Positions 33,731-41,463 of a stretch of 64,000 nt of DNA are shown here, piece by piece (the stretch's first letter is position 1; the number at the start of each line of letters is the position of its first letter). This stretch comes from an uncultured Bacilli bacterium (GTDB lineage Bacteria; Bacillota_I; Bacilli_A; ML615J-28; CAG-313): the NCBI GenBank assembly GCA_949879765.1, contig CATLBQ010000003.1:1-64000 (forward strand), given 5' to 3'. The notes beneath the pieces were generated by a model. It was given only the letters and a program-made list of their open reading frames with translations. It had not been told where the DNA came from and made no database searches. A program made the position numbers and the translations under genes.

Positions 33731-35833
33731 ATGAATAAAAAAGGATATGGTTTATGTATAATGGTATTATTTTGTGTACTCTCTTTAATAGGGTGCAAAA
33801 AGGAAAATCCAAAAAGTGAATGTGAACAAAATGGTCATACATGGGTAGAGGCCACTTGTACTACTCCTAAAACATGTAGTGTATGTCAAGTAACAGAAGG
33901 CTCTTCTCTTGGACATCAGTGGAAAGCTGCAGATTGCGAAAACCCAAAAACTTGTGACAGATGTCATCGTACAGAAGGGGAAGCATTAGGACATACAATA
34001 GTCGATGCAACCTATGATAAGGGGAGTTATTGTTCAGTTTGTCAACACATTTTTTCAAAAGATTTAATTGATCAAGAATTAGAAGCACTCCTTCCTCAAG
34101 AAACTTCATCAGCGCTTGTTTTGCCTAAACAATTTGAGACTTATGATATCCAATGGACGTCACTTGACCATGATGTATTATTAGATAATGGTACACTTGT
34201 ATATCAAGATGGGGATAAAGAAGTGACATTGCTTGCGGAAATAACAATTGATGGGACAACTTATAAAAGAAATTATCAAGTTACGGTAAAATCATCTAAT
34301 GTATCTAAGGGTGCTTATGACTATGCATATAATTATTATCAAACAAAAGTTGCAAAAGCGTTAAATAAAAATGTTACATTGATTACAAGAGATTACAATG
34401 GTTGCTCTGTTTTGTACGAGAGCCTAGATCCAAATATTATGACATCAAAGGGTGAAATTACCCAAGGTAAACGAGATCAAATTGTTATTTTAAATATATA
34501 TGTGATTAAAGACGGAATCGCTATTTTATATCCTACGGAAGTAACTGTATCAGCATGGAGCGGTTTAAAGCGAGTAGATTTGGCTAAAGCAGAAGTACAA
34601 CAAATGATAAATGCATTTGTGGAAGGAAAAGAAAGTACATTACCACTTTATTGTGATACATATGAAACAGATTTAGCATGGAGTGCAAATGTTCCTGAAT
34701 TTATTGTTTTAGATCAAGTTGTACTGACACCAATGGAAAAAACTGATGTTCGTTTGAAATGTGTGATTAAATATGAAGGTAGTAGTAGTACAATGGAATT
34801 CGACTTAAAACAAGTGGGTGGAATGATTGATGAAGATACCTATTTACAAGCACTATTAGATGCTTATAGCAAAATGGAATTAAAAGGGTCTATTAATCAC
34901 TTACATAAAGAATACAATGATGAGTTATATTTAGATTATCAAGAAAGAATCAATTCATATGGTGTATTGAATTTATTCCAAACTACACCATTAAATGTGA
35001 ATAAAGAATATTTAATTGATGAAAAGAGAACAGATTTTGTAGCGAAGTTTTTTGGTTCTGGTACACTTGGTACAGTATACAAACCAACTGTCCCACAAAG
35101 TACTTTGGATAGTCGATTTTATGAGGGCTATCAAATGCCAAATGAAGATAATGTTTTATGGGTAGTTGTTCATGAAAGTGCAATGACTATCAATGGGCAA
35201 AATGCTGCATTTTTAGCTAATATGCAATATCGTTATGCTTTTGAAGTTGGTGGGCGTGAGGCTTCTTGGAATTATCAAGTCGATGCTTATAGTATTTATC
35301 AAAGTTTTGCTGATAATATCATTTGTTGGCATGCAAGTGATGGTACTGCAACAAGAGGTACAGGTAATAACAATGGTATTGGTATTGAAATGTGTGTAAA
35401 TCAAGATGGTAATTATGAAGGTACATTAGCAAATAATGCCAAATTGGTTGCAAGTTTGATGTTAAAATATAATCTCAATATGGATAATGTAAAGCGTCAT
35501 CATGACATGGATCCAAAAGGTAAAGAATGTCCAAGTTATTTGATTCGTACAGCTCGTTATGAAGAATTTTTAGAAATGGTTCGTATGGAATATTTGCTTC
35601 AAAAGTATTTTGGAGAGTCTATTGTAACGTATGATTTGTCAACAGATACATATACTTCTACCCAATCCGTATTAGATAATTTGTTTATCACTGGTGCTAA
35701 TGGACTATATTACAATAAAGAAGTAAAACAACCAGTAGATGTTCAGTTCCAAGTAAAAGTACAAAGAAATGGTAAAACCTATCAATCATCATCTGTGATT
35801 CATTTATTACCGGAGGTAGCAAGTGAAGCATAA
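33731..35833 (+). CDS. Lipoprotein with Cys-rich repeats and N-acetylmuramoyl-L-alanine amidase (Amidase_2) domain
   Basis: Lipobox LIGC (C22). Residues 36 to about 112 hold three 26-residue Cys repeats like those of the CHAP lipoprotein; the third is degenerate. A beta-rich region follows, including Ig-like aBig-type segments (about 115-365). The zinc amidase domain (about 465-620) has the ligands H481, H590 and C600, with NNNGIGIEMC as a conserved core. Amidase_2 enzymes cleave the MurNAc-L-Ala bond. The next gene (psuG) starts inside its final codons. Confidence 0.9.
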   Translation: MNKKGYGLCIMVLFCVLSLIGCKKENPKSECEQNGHTWVEATCTTPKTCSVCQVTEGSSLGHQWKAADCENPKTCDRCHRTEGEALGHTIVDATYDKGSYCSVCQHIFSKDLIDQELEALLPQETSSALVLPKQFETYDIQWTSLDHDVLLDNGTLVYQDGDKEVTLLAEITIDGTTYKRNYQVTVKSSNVSKGAYDYAYNYYQTKVAKALNKNVTLITRDYNGCSVLYESLDPNIMTSKGEITQGKRDQIVILNIYVIKDGIAILYPTEVTVSAWSGLKRVDLAKAEVQQMINAFVEGKESTLPLYCDTYETDLAWSANVPEFIVLDQVVLTPMEKTDVRLKCVIKYEGSSSTMEFDLKQVGGMIDEDTYLQALLDAYSKMELKGSINHLHKEYNDELYLDYQERINSYGVLNLFQTTPLNVNKEYLIDEKRTDFVAKFFGSGTLGTVYKPTVPQSTLDSRFYEGYQMPNEDNVLWVVVHESAMTINGQNAAFLANMQYRYAFEVGGREASWNYQVDAYSIYQSFADNIICWHASDGTATRGTGNNNGIGIEMCVNQDGNYEGTLANNAKLVASLMLKYNLNMDNVKRHHDMDPKGKECPSYLIRTARYEEFLEMVRMEYLLQKYFGESIVTYDLSTDTYTSTQSVLDNLFITGANGLYYNKEVKQPVDVQFQVKVQRNGKTYQSSSVIHLLPEVASEA

Positions 35834-36755
35834 TGCATTAGAAAACTACTTACAAATTAGTCCAGAAGTACAATATGCTTTACACCATCATTTACCAATT
35901 GTTGCACTAGAATCAACCATTATTTCACATGGTATGCCTTATCCAAAGAATGTAGAGACTGCGCTTCAATGTGAATCGATTATCAGAGAAAATGGGGCAG
36001 TACCCGCAACAATTGCTATTATAGAAGGAAAAATTTGTGTTGGTTTAAATGCTTCGCAAATTGAATATATTGCAAAAAAAGGCAAAGATGTAGTGAAAAC
36101 ATCGAGAAGAGATATTCCAGTTATTGTTTCTAAAGGATTAGATGGTGCAACAACTGTAAGTGCTACGATGTATATTGCTAGTCTTGCTCATATTGCTATT
36201 TTTGCAACGGGTGGCATTGGTGGTGTACATCGTGGGGCGGAAATTACAATGGATATTTCTGCCGATTTAGATGAATTTGCCAAAACGGATGTACTAGTTG
36301 TTTGTGCTGGTGCAAAAGCAATCTTGGATTTACCGAAAACATTAGAATATTTAGAAACCAAAGGAGTTCCGGTTATTGGCTATCAAACATCTATATTACC
36401 AGCCTTTTATACTAGAACAAGTCCATATCAAGTAGATTATCAAATGGATACGCCAGAAGACATTGCGCAGATGTTACAAACCAAATGGGATTTAGGCTTA
36501 CATGGGGGTGTTTTGGTGACGAACCCTATACCAGAAGCCTATTCATTAGATGAAACGCGAATGCAACAAGCCATTGATCAAGCCTTAGAAATGATGCATC
36601 AACAAGGAATTCAAGGCAAAGAAACAACACCTTATCTATTGGCTACTATCAAGGATTTAACTGGTGGAGAGAGCTTGTCTTCAAATATTCAATTGGTGTA
36701 TCACAATTGTGAGTTAGCAGCCCAAATTGCTAAGGCATATTATTATGAAGTTTAA
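35823..36755 (+). CDS. psuG: Pseudouridine-5'-phosphate glycosidase
   Basis: Splits pseudouridine 5'-phosphate into uracil and ribose 5-phosphate, salvaging modified RNA bases. Family blocks: VALESTIISHGMPYPKN (with catalytic Glu), DGATTVSATMYIA, FATGGIGGVHRGAE and SADLDE. 310 residues is the normal length. It uses a GTG start (35823) fixed by GGAGGT at 35812-35817, overlapping the amidase gene by 11 nt. The kinase PsuK that normally supplies the substrate is not adjacent. Confidence 0.94.
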   Translation: MKHNALENYLQISPEVQYALHHHLPIVALESTIISHGMPYPKNVETALQCESIIRENGAVPATIAIIEGKICVGLNASQIEYIAKKGKDVVKTSRRDIPVIVSKGLDGATTVSATMYIASLAHIAIFATGGIGGVHRGAEITMDISADLDEFAKTDVLVVCAGAKAILDLPKTLEYLETKGVPVIGYQTSILPAFYTRTSPYQVDYQMDTPEDIAQMLQTKWDLGLHGGVLVTNPIPEAYSLDETRMQQAIDQALEMMHQQGIQGKETTPYLLATIKDLTGGESLSSNIQLVYHNCELAAQIAKAYYYEV

Positions 36756-37428
36756 AACATTTCTTGCGATGTATCGCAATATCATTATTCTGTTATGGTG
36801 GATTGTTATTTTAGTATTATTTAAAATAACGACTAATTTTGAATTTCATCATGGACTTTCTTTGCTATTCATTTTTCTTGTTGTTTTTGTCCCCCTTGGT
36901 TTTTATCTGATAACCAAAATATATCAACAAAAATTAATTCGGGCCAAGAAAAATAGAAAAGGTAATTATTATCAAAGAATAAAAAAAGACTTTGAAGGCA
37001 AACAATTGGAAAAGAATTTACTATGTCCATTACGCGCATGTATTGGAGATATGGATATCAAGATTGAAAATGATGAAATTAAGTTAATACATCCTCAGTT
37101 GATTTGTACGTTTCAACAAAAAAAAGCAACAATCCAAATTGTGGATACAAGAGTGTGTTATGGGTATTACTATAGTTTTCAAATTGATCGTATGCATACA
37201 TATAACACATTACATTTGCAGTATCATGATACAAATTATTTATATCATATAATGTTAACACAAATTCAATTGTTGGCACAAGAGGTCTTATTGTACCAAG
37301 AAAATAAAAATAGTTGTCTATTGACGAACTTAGATCAAACAAAAGTGTTGTACAAAGAAAATAGTAAACATTACCAAAAAGAAAAATACAAACAAGTCAA
37401 AACAGTAGAGATTCAAAAACATATTTGA
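36745..37428 (+). CDS. Two-helix membrane protein, unknown function
   Basis: About 227 residues: two hydrophobic helices near the N terminus (about 12-30 and 36-56) and a basic cytoplasmic region rich in Lys, Tyr and Gln. I do not recognise a domain. ATG 36745 overlaps the psuG stop by 11 nt, with TAAGG about 9 bases upstream, so it belongs to the same transcript. It ends with TGA. Confidence 0.7.
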   Translation: MKFKTFLAMYRNIIILLWWIVILVLFKITTNFEFHHGLSLLFIFLVVFVPLGFYLITKIYQQKLIRAKKNRKGNYYQRIKKDFEGKQLEKNLLCPLRACIGDMDIKIENDEIKLIHPQLICTFQQKKATIQIVDTRVCYGYYYSFQIDRMHTYNTLHLQYHDTNYLYHIMLTQIQLLAQEVLLYQENKNSCLLTNLDQTKVLYKENSKHYQKEKYKQVKTVEIQKHI

Positions 37429-37442
37429 TAATAAAAAATAAA

Positions 37443-37490
37443 AAGCATCTCTATTATCTTTTTTAAGATAATAGAGATGCTTATTTTTTT
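37443..37490. terminator. Strong bidirectional terminator
   Basis: A 16-bp perfect stem (about 37443-37458 / 37467-37482) with a T7 tail on the plus strand and A-rich flank on the left. It ends both the psuG transcript and the convergent gene below. Confidence 0.88.
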
Positions 37491-37960
37491 AATGCATAAA
37501 AACTAAATTCAGGGATATCTAAATGAGTCTCTAGAAGCATATCATCATTACAATTTAGGCAATATAGGGTTTGATATTGAATTTCCTTTGGTATCTTTAA
37601 GTGCGCCTCATATAGGCTATGATTGATAAGAAAATAAATACTTTCTTCTTTCGTGAATACTTCAATGATTACCGAATAAGACTGAATGTCTAAAAAGGAA
37701 ATATGTGTAATAGATTGATCTTCTAATATACTAGATAAATAAGCTAGATAGATATGCTCTTTTTGATTGGCTAGGTCAATATAGTTGTATTTTAAACACC
37801 AAAGTAAAATAAATGCATGCATCATTTCGTCCATATGTGTAGTATCGTTATAGGAATATATATCTTGTATATCTTGTTGTCTAAGAGGGACAATGGCTTT
37901 TAAGTAATCAGGTATTGATATACTACCTCGTATAAATTGTTCCATCAATTCTTTTATCAT
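37481..37960 (-). CDS. Hypothetical protein, 159 residues
   Basis: I do not recognise this protein. It is acidic and Tyr/Ile/Leu-rich without a membrane segment. Its last 60 residues (SYSVIIEVFTKEESIYFLIN, and DIPEFSFYALKK at the end) resemble the beta-sandwich C-terminal domain of GH13-type enzymes, but no catalytic barrel is present; it could be a remnant or an independent small protein. ATG 37960 follows AGGAGGT by 7 bases, far better than the open frame up to 38020. Confidence 0.65.
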   Translation of the reverse strand: MIKELMEQFIRGSISIPDYLKAIVPLRQQDIQDIYSYNDTTHMDEMMHAFILLWCLKYNYIDLANQKEHIYLAYLSSILEDQSITHISFLDIQSYSVIIEVFTKEESIYFLINHSLYEAHLKIPKEIQYQTLYCLNCNDDMLLETHLDIPEFSFYALKK

Positions 37961-37979
37961 ATAGGATACCTCCTCTTTT

Positions 37980-38008
37980 ATTTTATCATAGCTTTTGGAA
38001 AAAAGCAA
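37980..38008 (-). promoter_or_regulatory. Promoter of the 159-residue hypothetical protein
   Basis: Minus strand: TTGCTT (38003-38008), a 17-base spacer, TAAAAT (37980-37985). Confidence 0.55.
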
Positions 38009-38119
38009 ATCATTCATCATACAGATGAAATAGTTGTCCTCCTCACTTAAAAAATATCTAAATTATGGAATAAAGGAAAAATATACTGACGAATAGTTAT
38101 ATTTTTATTAGCCAATTCA

Positions 38120-38148
38120 ATGACTTTTTTTTCTTTTTTTGTTATAAT
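38120..38148 (+). promoter_or_regulatory. Promoter of tdk-tadA
   Basis: ATGACT (38120-38125), a 17-base T-rich spacer, TATAAT (38143-38148). Confidence 0.6.
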
Positions 38149-38185
38149 ACGACAAGTAAAATAGAAGATAAATAGAGGAGCAAAT

Positions 38186-38776
38186 ATGGATTTGAAAAGT
38201 AAAGATGGATGGCTAGAAGTCATCTGTGGATGTATGTTTGCGGGGAAAACAGAAGAATTGATTCGACGAATTAATAGAATCAAATATGCAAAAAAAGAAG
38301 TGATTGTATTTAAACCTATCATTGATGATCGATATGATAAAACACAAGTAGTATCTCATTCTAATCATCGTGTAGATTCTATTCCGATTGCTAGTTCTAG
38401 CGAGATACTTATGCATATTGAAAAATTGCCTTATGCGGTGGCATTTGATGAAGCACAATTTTTTGATAAAGGATTAATTGATGTCATTGAACGCTTAGCA
38501 AATTCAGGGGTTAGAGTAATAGTGGCAGGATTAGATCAAGACTTTAGGGGAGAGCCTTTTGGCATTATGCCAGAATTGATGTCAAGAGCAGAATATGTAA
38601 CCAAATTACAGGGAATTTGTATGGTTTGTGGTGCTCCAGCAACACGTACGCAGCGTCTCATCAATGGTCGACCTGCGAGCTATGATGACCCGATTATTTT
38701 GGTGAGTGCTAGTGAAAAATATGAATCACGTTGTAGACATTGCCACCAAGTACCCTATCAGGAAAAACAATGTTAA
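38186..38776 (+). CDS. tdk: Thymidine kinase
   Basis: Phosphorylates thymidine for salvage. The P-loop G15-CMFAGK-T22, the catalytic E89 in FDEAQFF, the lasso-domain zinc cysteines (CMVC and CRHC) and the [15 protein letters not shown] substrate block are all present. 196 residues, a type II (TK1-like) enzyme. GAGGAG precedes the ATG. It overlaps tadA by 7 nt, so the two are translationally coupled. Confidence 0.97.
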   Translation: MDLKSKDGWLEVICGCMFAGKTEELIRRINRIKYAKKEVIVFKPIIDDRYDKTQVVSHSNHRVDSIPIASSSEILMHIEKLPYAVAFDEAQFFDKGLIDVIERLANSGVRVIVAGLDQDFRGEPFGIMPELMSRAEYVTKLQGICMVCGAPATRTQRLINGRPASYDDPIILVSASEKYESRCRHCHQVPYQEKQC

Positions 38777-39249
38777 AAGATGATATCTATTTTATGAAAC
38801 AAGCACTTCGTGAAGCACAAAAATCGTATGAACAAGATGAAGTGCCTGTAGGATGTGTAGTAGTTATTGATAATCAGATTGTTGCAAGAGCACATAATGT
38901 AAGACAAAAGCAACATGACGTGTTAGGCCATGCGGAAATCAAAGCCATTCAAAAAGCAACAAAGCAACAACAGGCTTGGATTTTAGAAGAAGCCACCTTG
39001 TATGTAACACTTGAACCTTGTTTGATGTGTGCGGGTGCTATTTTACAGTCTAGAATAAAAAGAGTAGTTTACGGCGCTTTTGAGCCTAAATTTGGTGTTT
39101 TGGGGAGTGTAATGGATGTGTTTCAACAAGGTTCTTTTAATCACCAGGTACAAGTAACAAGTGGGGTATTAAAAGAAGAATCTGCGCAATTATTGCAACA
39201 GTTTTTTAAAGAAAAAAGACAAAAACAAAAAAATAAACCATTAGAATAG
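38770..39249 (+). CDS. tadA: tRNA-specific adenosine deaminase
   Basis: Converts the wobble adenosine of tRNA-Arg(ACG) to inosine. The zinc and proton-shuttle residues H54-A-E56 and P83-C84-L-M-C87 are present, in a 159-residue protein of normal length. Start: ATG 38770, inside the end of tdk, with AGGA 6 bases upstream; the longer frame from 38740 is unlikely. The order tadA then SRP RNA matches many Firmicutes, where dnaX would follow; here a lipoprotein follows instead. Confidence 0.96.
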   Translation: MLKDDIYFMKQALREAQKSYEQDEVPVGCVVVIDNQIVARAHNVRQKQHDVLGHAEIKAIQKATKQQQAWILEEATLYVTLEPCLMCAGAILQSRIKRVVYGAFEPKFGVLGSVMDVFQQGSFNHQVQVTSGVLKEESAQLLQQFFKEKRQKQKNKPLE

Positions 39250-39250
39250 A

Positions 39251-39279
39251 TTGACAAAAACAAAAAAATATAGTATAAT
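39251..39279 (+). promoter_or_regulatory. Consensus promoter of the SRP RNA
   Basis: TTGACA (39251-39256), a 17-base spacer, TATAAT (39274-39279); both boxes are perfect. The predicted start (about 39286) is about 40 nt before the mature-looking 5' end, so 5' processing is likely. Confidence 0.9.
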
Positions 39280-39324
39280 ACCTTTGTAATTAGAAAATGT
39301 ATTTTCTTTTTATATCTTCGAATT

Positions 39325-39440
39325 ATCTCAACTTAGATACCTTCATCCAAGGTTCCATGGTGAACCAGGTCAGGTCTTGATCGAAGCAGCCTTAAGCTTA
39401 TGTAACTTGTGGGTGGGGGGATCTAAGTTGAGATTTTTTT
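39325..39440 (+). ncRNA. ffs: Signal recognition particle RNA (small bacterial type)
   Basis: About 110 nt. The SRP core GGTGAACCAGGTCAGGTC...GAAGCAGCC is present, which binds Ffh. The ends form a perfect 14-bp stem (39325-39338 / 39421-39434) that continues into T7, serving also as terminator. The apical loop reads CTTGATCG instead of the usual CGGAAG: UGAU in place of the GGAA tetraloop. There is no Alu domain, unlike the long B. subtilis scRNA. Location after tadA supports the call. Confidence 0.93.
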
Positions 39441-39452
39441 ATTAGGAGGAAA

Positions 39453-41375
39453 ATGGAGATGAAGGATAAAATAAAAATAGGTGATAGGCATAGTATTTGT
39501 TTCATCTTAGTGTGTATGATGATATTTGGAATCCTATTTTTGTCTAGTTGCCAAACTACGTATCAGGTTACTTTTCAAGATGAAACAGGTGAAATCTATA
39601 CCATATTAAAGGTAAAGAAAAATAAAACGATATCCGCAATAGATGATCCCATTCAATCAGGGTATACGTTTTTATACTGGGAAAAAGATGGGGTAAAATT
39701 TGATTTTGATAGCCCAATTCAACAAGATATAGTTTTGGTTGCTAAATTTGAATCTCATCAGCGAAAGGTTACTTTTTATGAAGATGAGGGTGTAATATAT
39801 CAAACCATGGTTGTCAATACAGGGGATATGTTGCAAATTGAACCTCCTCAAAGACAAGGGTATGTGTTTAAAGGTTGGATGAAAAATCAACAATTGATTG
39901 AGTTAGATACCTATAGCATTCAAGAAGATAGTGTGTTTTATGCACTATGGGAAAAACAAATGTATACCCTTACGTTTGATACCGATGGTGGTTTGCCTTT
40001 GGATGCCCAAAAAGTTGGTTATGAAGAAACTATGAATCCAGTTGTACCTACAAAAGAAGGATATGCATTTGTGGGTTGGTATGTATCAGGTAAGTTATTT
40101 TCTTTAGATACAAAAATTACACAAGATCTTCATTTGGTGGCGAAATGGATGCGTGTATATACAGTAACGATTCATCCCAATAATGGCGAAGACAATATTC
40201 AAATTTTGGTTCCAGAAGGAAAGACCATTTTGGCGGTATATCCATTAGAAGATCCGGTGAAAGAAAAACATCAATTTATGTATTATTGTGTAGATGAATC
40301 TTGTACTACGGCATTTATGATGAGTAGAATTATTACAACAGATATGGATTTGTATGCACGATTTGATCCCATTTATACGATTTCATATGAACTAAATGGT
40401 GGAACATCTACAGATTTAATGACCTCTTATTTACCCAATCAAATTCAGTATGCCCCTATTCCTTTAGCTATTCCAACAAAAGAAGGCTATTATTTTAGAG
40501 GTTGGTATGAAACAGCGGATTATAGTGGTGCACGTTATAATATTTTACAAATGGGTGAGCAAAGAGATATTACGTTATATGCGAAGTGGGAAGAAAAAAA
40601 CTTAAAACATGCCTATATGGGATTTTTAGGAGATAGTATTTCAACGTTTAAAGGGTATATTCCTGCTGGATATAGTTACTTTTATCCTCAATATTGTGAT
40701 TTATTGGTAGAACAAACATGGTGGAAAATGACAGTTGACCGAGTGGGATGTAAATTAGGAATCAATAATTCCTATAGTGGTACATATGTAAGTCAAAAAT
40801 ATGGTGCATCCACTGCAGGGGAGTCTATTTCTAGATTGATGAAATCCAAGCGATCAGATAATTTACCACCGGATATTTTAATCATATGTATGGGAATGAA
40901 TGATTCATTAGCAGCCCCATATGGATTAAATGAAATAGATTTTGAAAAAGCCTATCGAAATATGTTAGATCATATTTATCAATTATATCCAGAAGTACAA
41001 CTGTTTTTGTGTACACTCACTTATGAAACCAATTATCAATCTAAGGAAGAAAGTATTTATTTGCAACATATTGCAAATTCACAAGCACTCAATCAAGTCA
41101 TTCAAAAACTAGCACAAGAGTATCAATTACCTTTAATTGATTTTGCTAATGCATTTCATTCACAAGAGTATTTAGTAGATACAGTACATCCCAATATAAA
41201 AGGTATGACTGCGATGGCTGATCTTGCGGTAGAAGCAGTTCAACAATTTTATAATGCAGACCAAGAAGAGGTTTCAAATTCAGATGTTAAATTCATTCCA
41301 TTTGTAGTAAGTACTGATATAGATTTAGAAGAATTAAGAAAAAAATCATATGTAGAAGAACATGATATCTCATAA
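39453..41375 (+). CDS. Lipoprotein with five InlB-type repeats and an SGNH hydrolase domain
   Basis: A long n-region precedes the membrane helix and lipobox LSSC (about C33). Residues about 36-386 hold five InlB B-type repeats (GW/YW and LVAKW or LYAKW blocks). Residues about 388-610 form an SGNH hydrolase with the classical GDS (S395), GMND and DTVHP blocks, so unlike the SGNH gene at 16477 the Ser is intact. It may deacetylate or de-esterify a polysaccharide at the surface. TAGGAGG precedes the ATG. It lies directly behind the SRP RNA terminator. The stop codon sits inside its own terminator hairpin. Confidence 0.9.
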   Translation: MEMKDKIKIGDRHSICFILVCMMIFGILFLSSCQTTYQVTFQDETGEIYTILKVKKNKTISAIDDPIQSGYTFLYWEKDGVKFDFDSPIQQDIVLVAKFESHQRKVTFYEDEGVIYQTMVVNTGDMLQIEPPQRQGYVFKGWMKNQQLIELDTYSIQEDSVFYALWEKQMYTLTFDTDGGLPLDAQKVGYEETMNPVVPTKEGYAFVGWYVSGKLFSLDTKITQDLHLVAKWMRVYTVTIHPNNGEDNIQILVPEGKTILAVYPLEDPVKEKHQFMYYCVDESCTTAFMMSRIITTDMDLYARFDPIYTISYELNGGTSTDLMTSYLPNQIQYAPIPLAIPTKEGYYFRGWYETADYSGARYNILQMGEQRDITLYAKWEEKNLKHAYMGFLGDSISTFKGYIPAGYSYFYPQYCDLLVEQTWWKMTVDRVGCKLGINNSYSGTYVSQKYGASTAGESISRLMKSKRSDNLPPDILIICMGMNDSLAAPYGLNEIDFEKAYRNMLDHIYQLYPEVQLFLCTLTYETNYQSKEESIYLQHIANSQALNQVIQKLAQEYQLPLIDFANAFHSQEYLVDTVHPNIKGMTAMADLAVEAVQQFYNADQEEVSNSDVKFIPFVVSTDIDLEELRKKSYVEEHDIS

Positions 41376-41391
41376 GATATCATGTTTTTTT
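41361..41391 (+). terminator. Terminator overlapping the stop of the InlB-SGNH gene
   Basis: A 9-bp stem CATGATATC/GATATCATG around the stop codon, followed by T7. Confidence 0.8.
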
Positions 41392-41424
41392 ATGATGTAA
41401 TTGGGAAGGAAAAACGTAAAAAGG

Positions 41425-41446
41425 AACATATCATGCGTAATATGTT
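41425..41446 (+). promoter_or_regulatory. Inverted repeat ahead of the surface-protein pair
   Basis: AACATAT-8 bases-ATATGTT, a perfect 7-bp inverted repeat 18 bases before the start codon. It may be an operator or a leader hairpin; no clear promoter boxes were identified. Confidence 0.35.
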
Positions 41447-41463
41447 TTGAAAGGAGAAATCAT

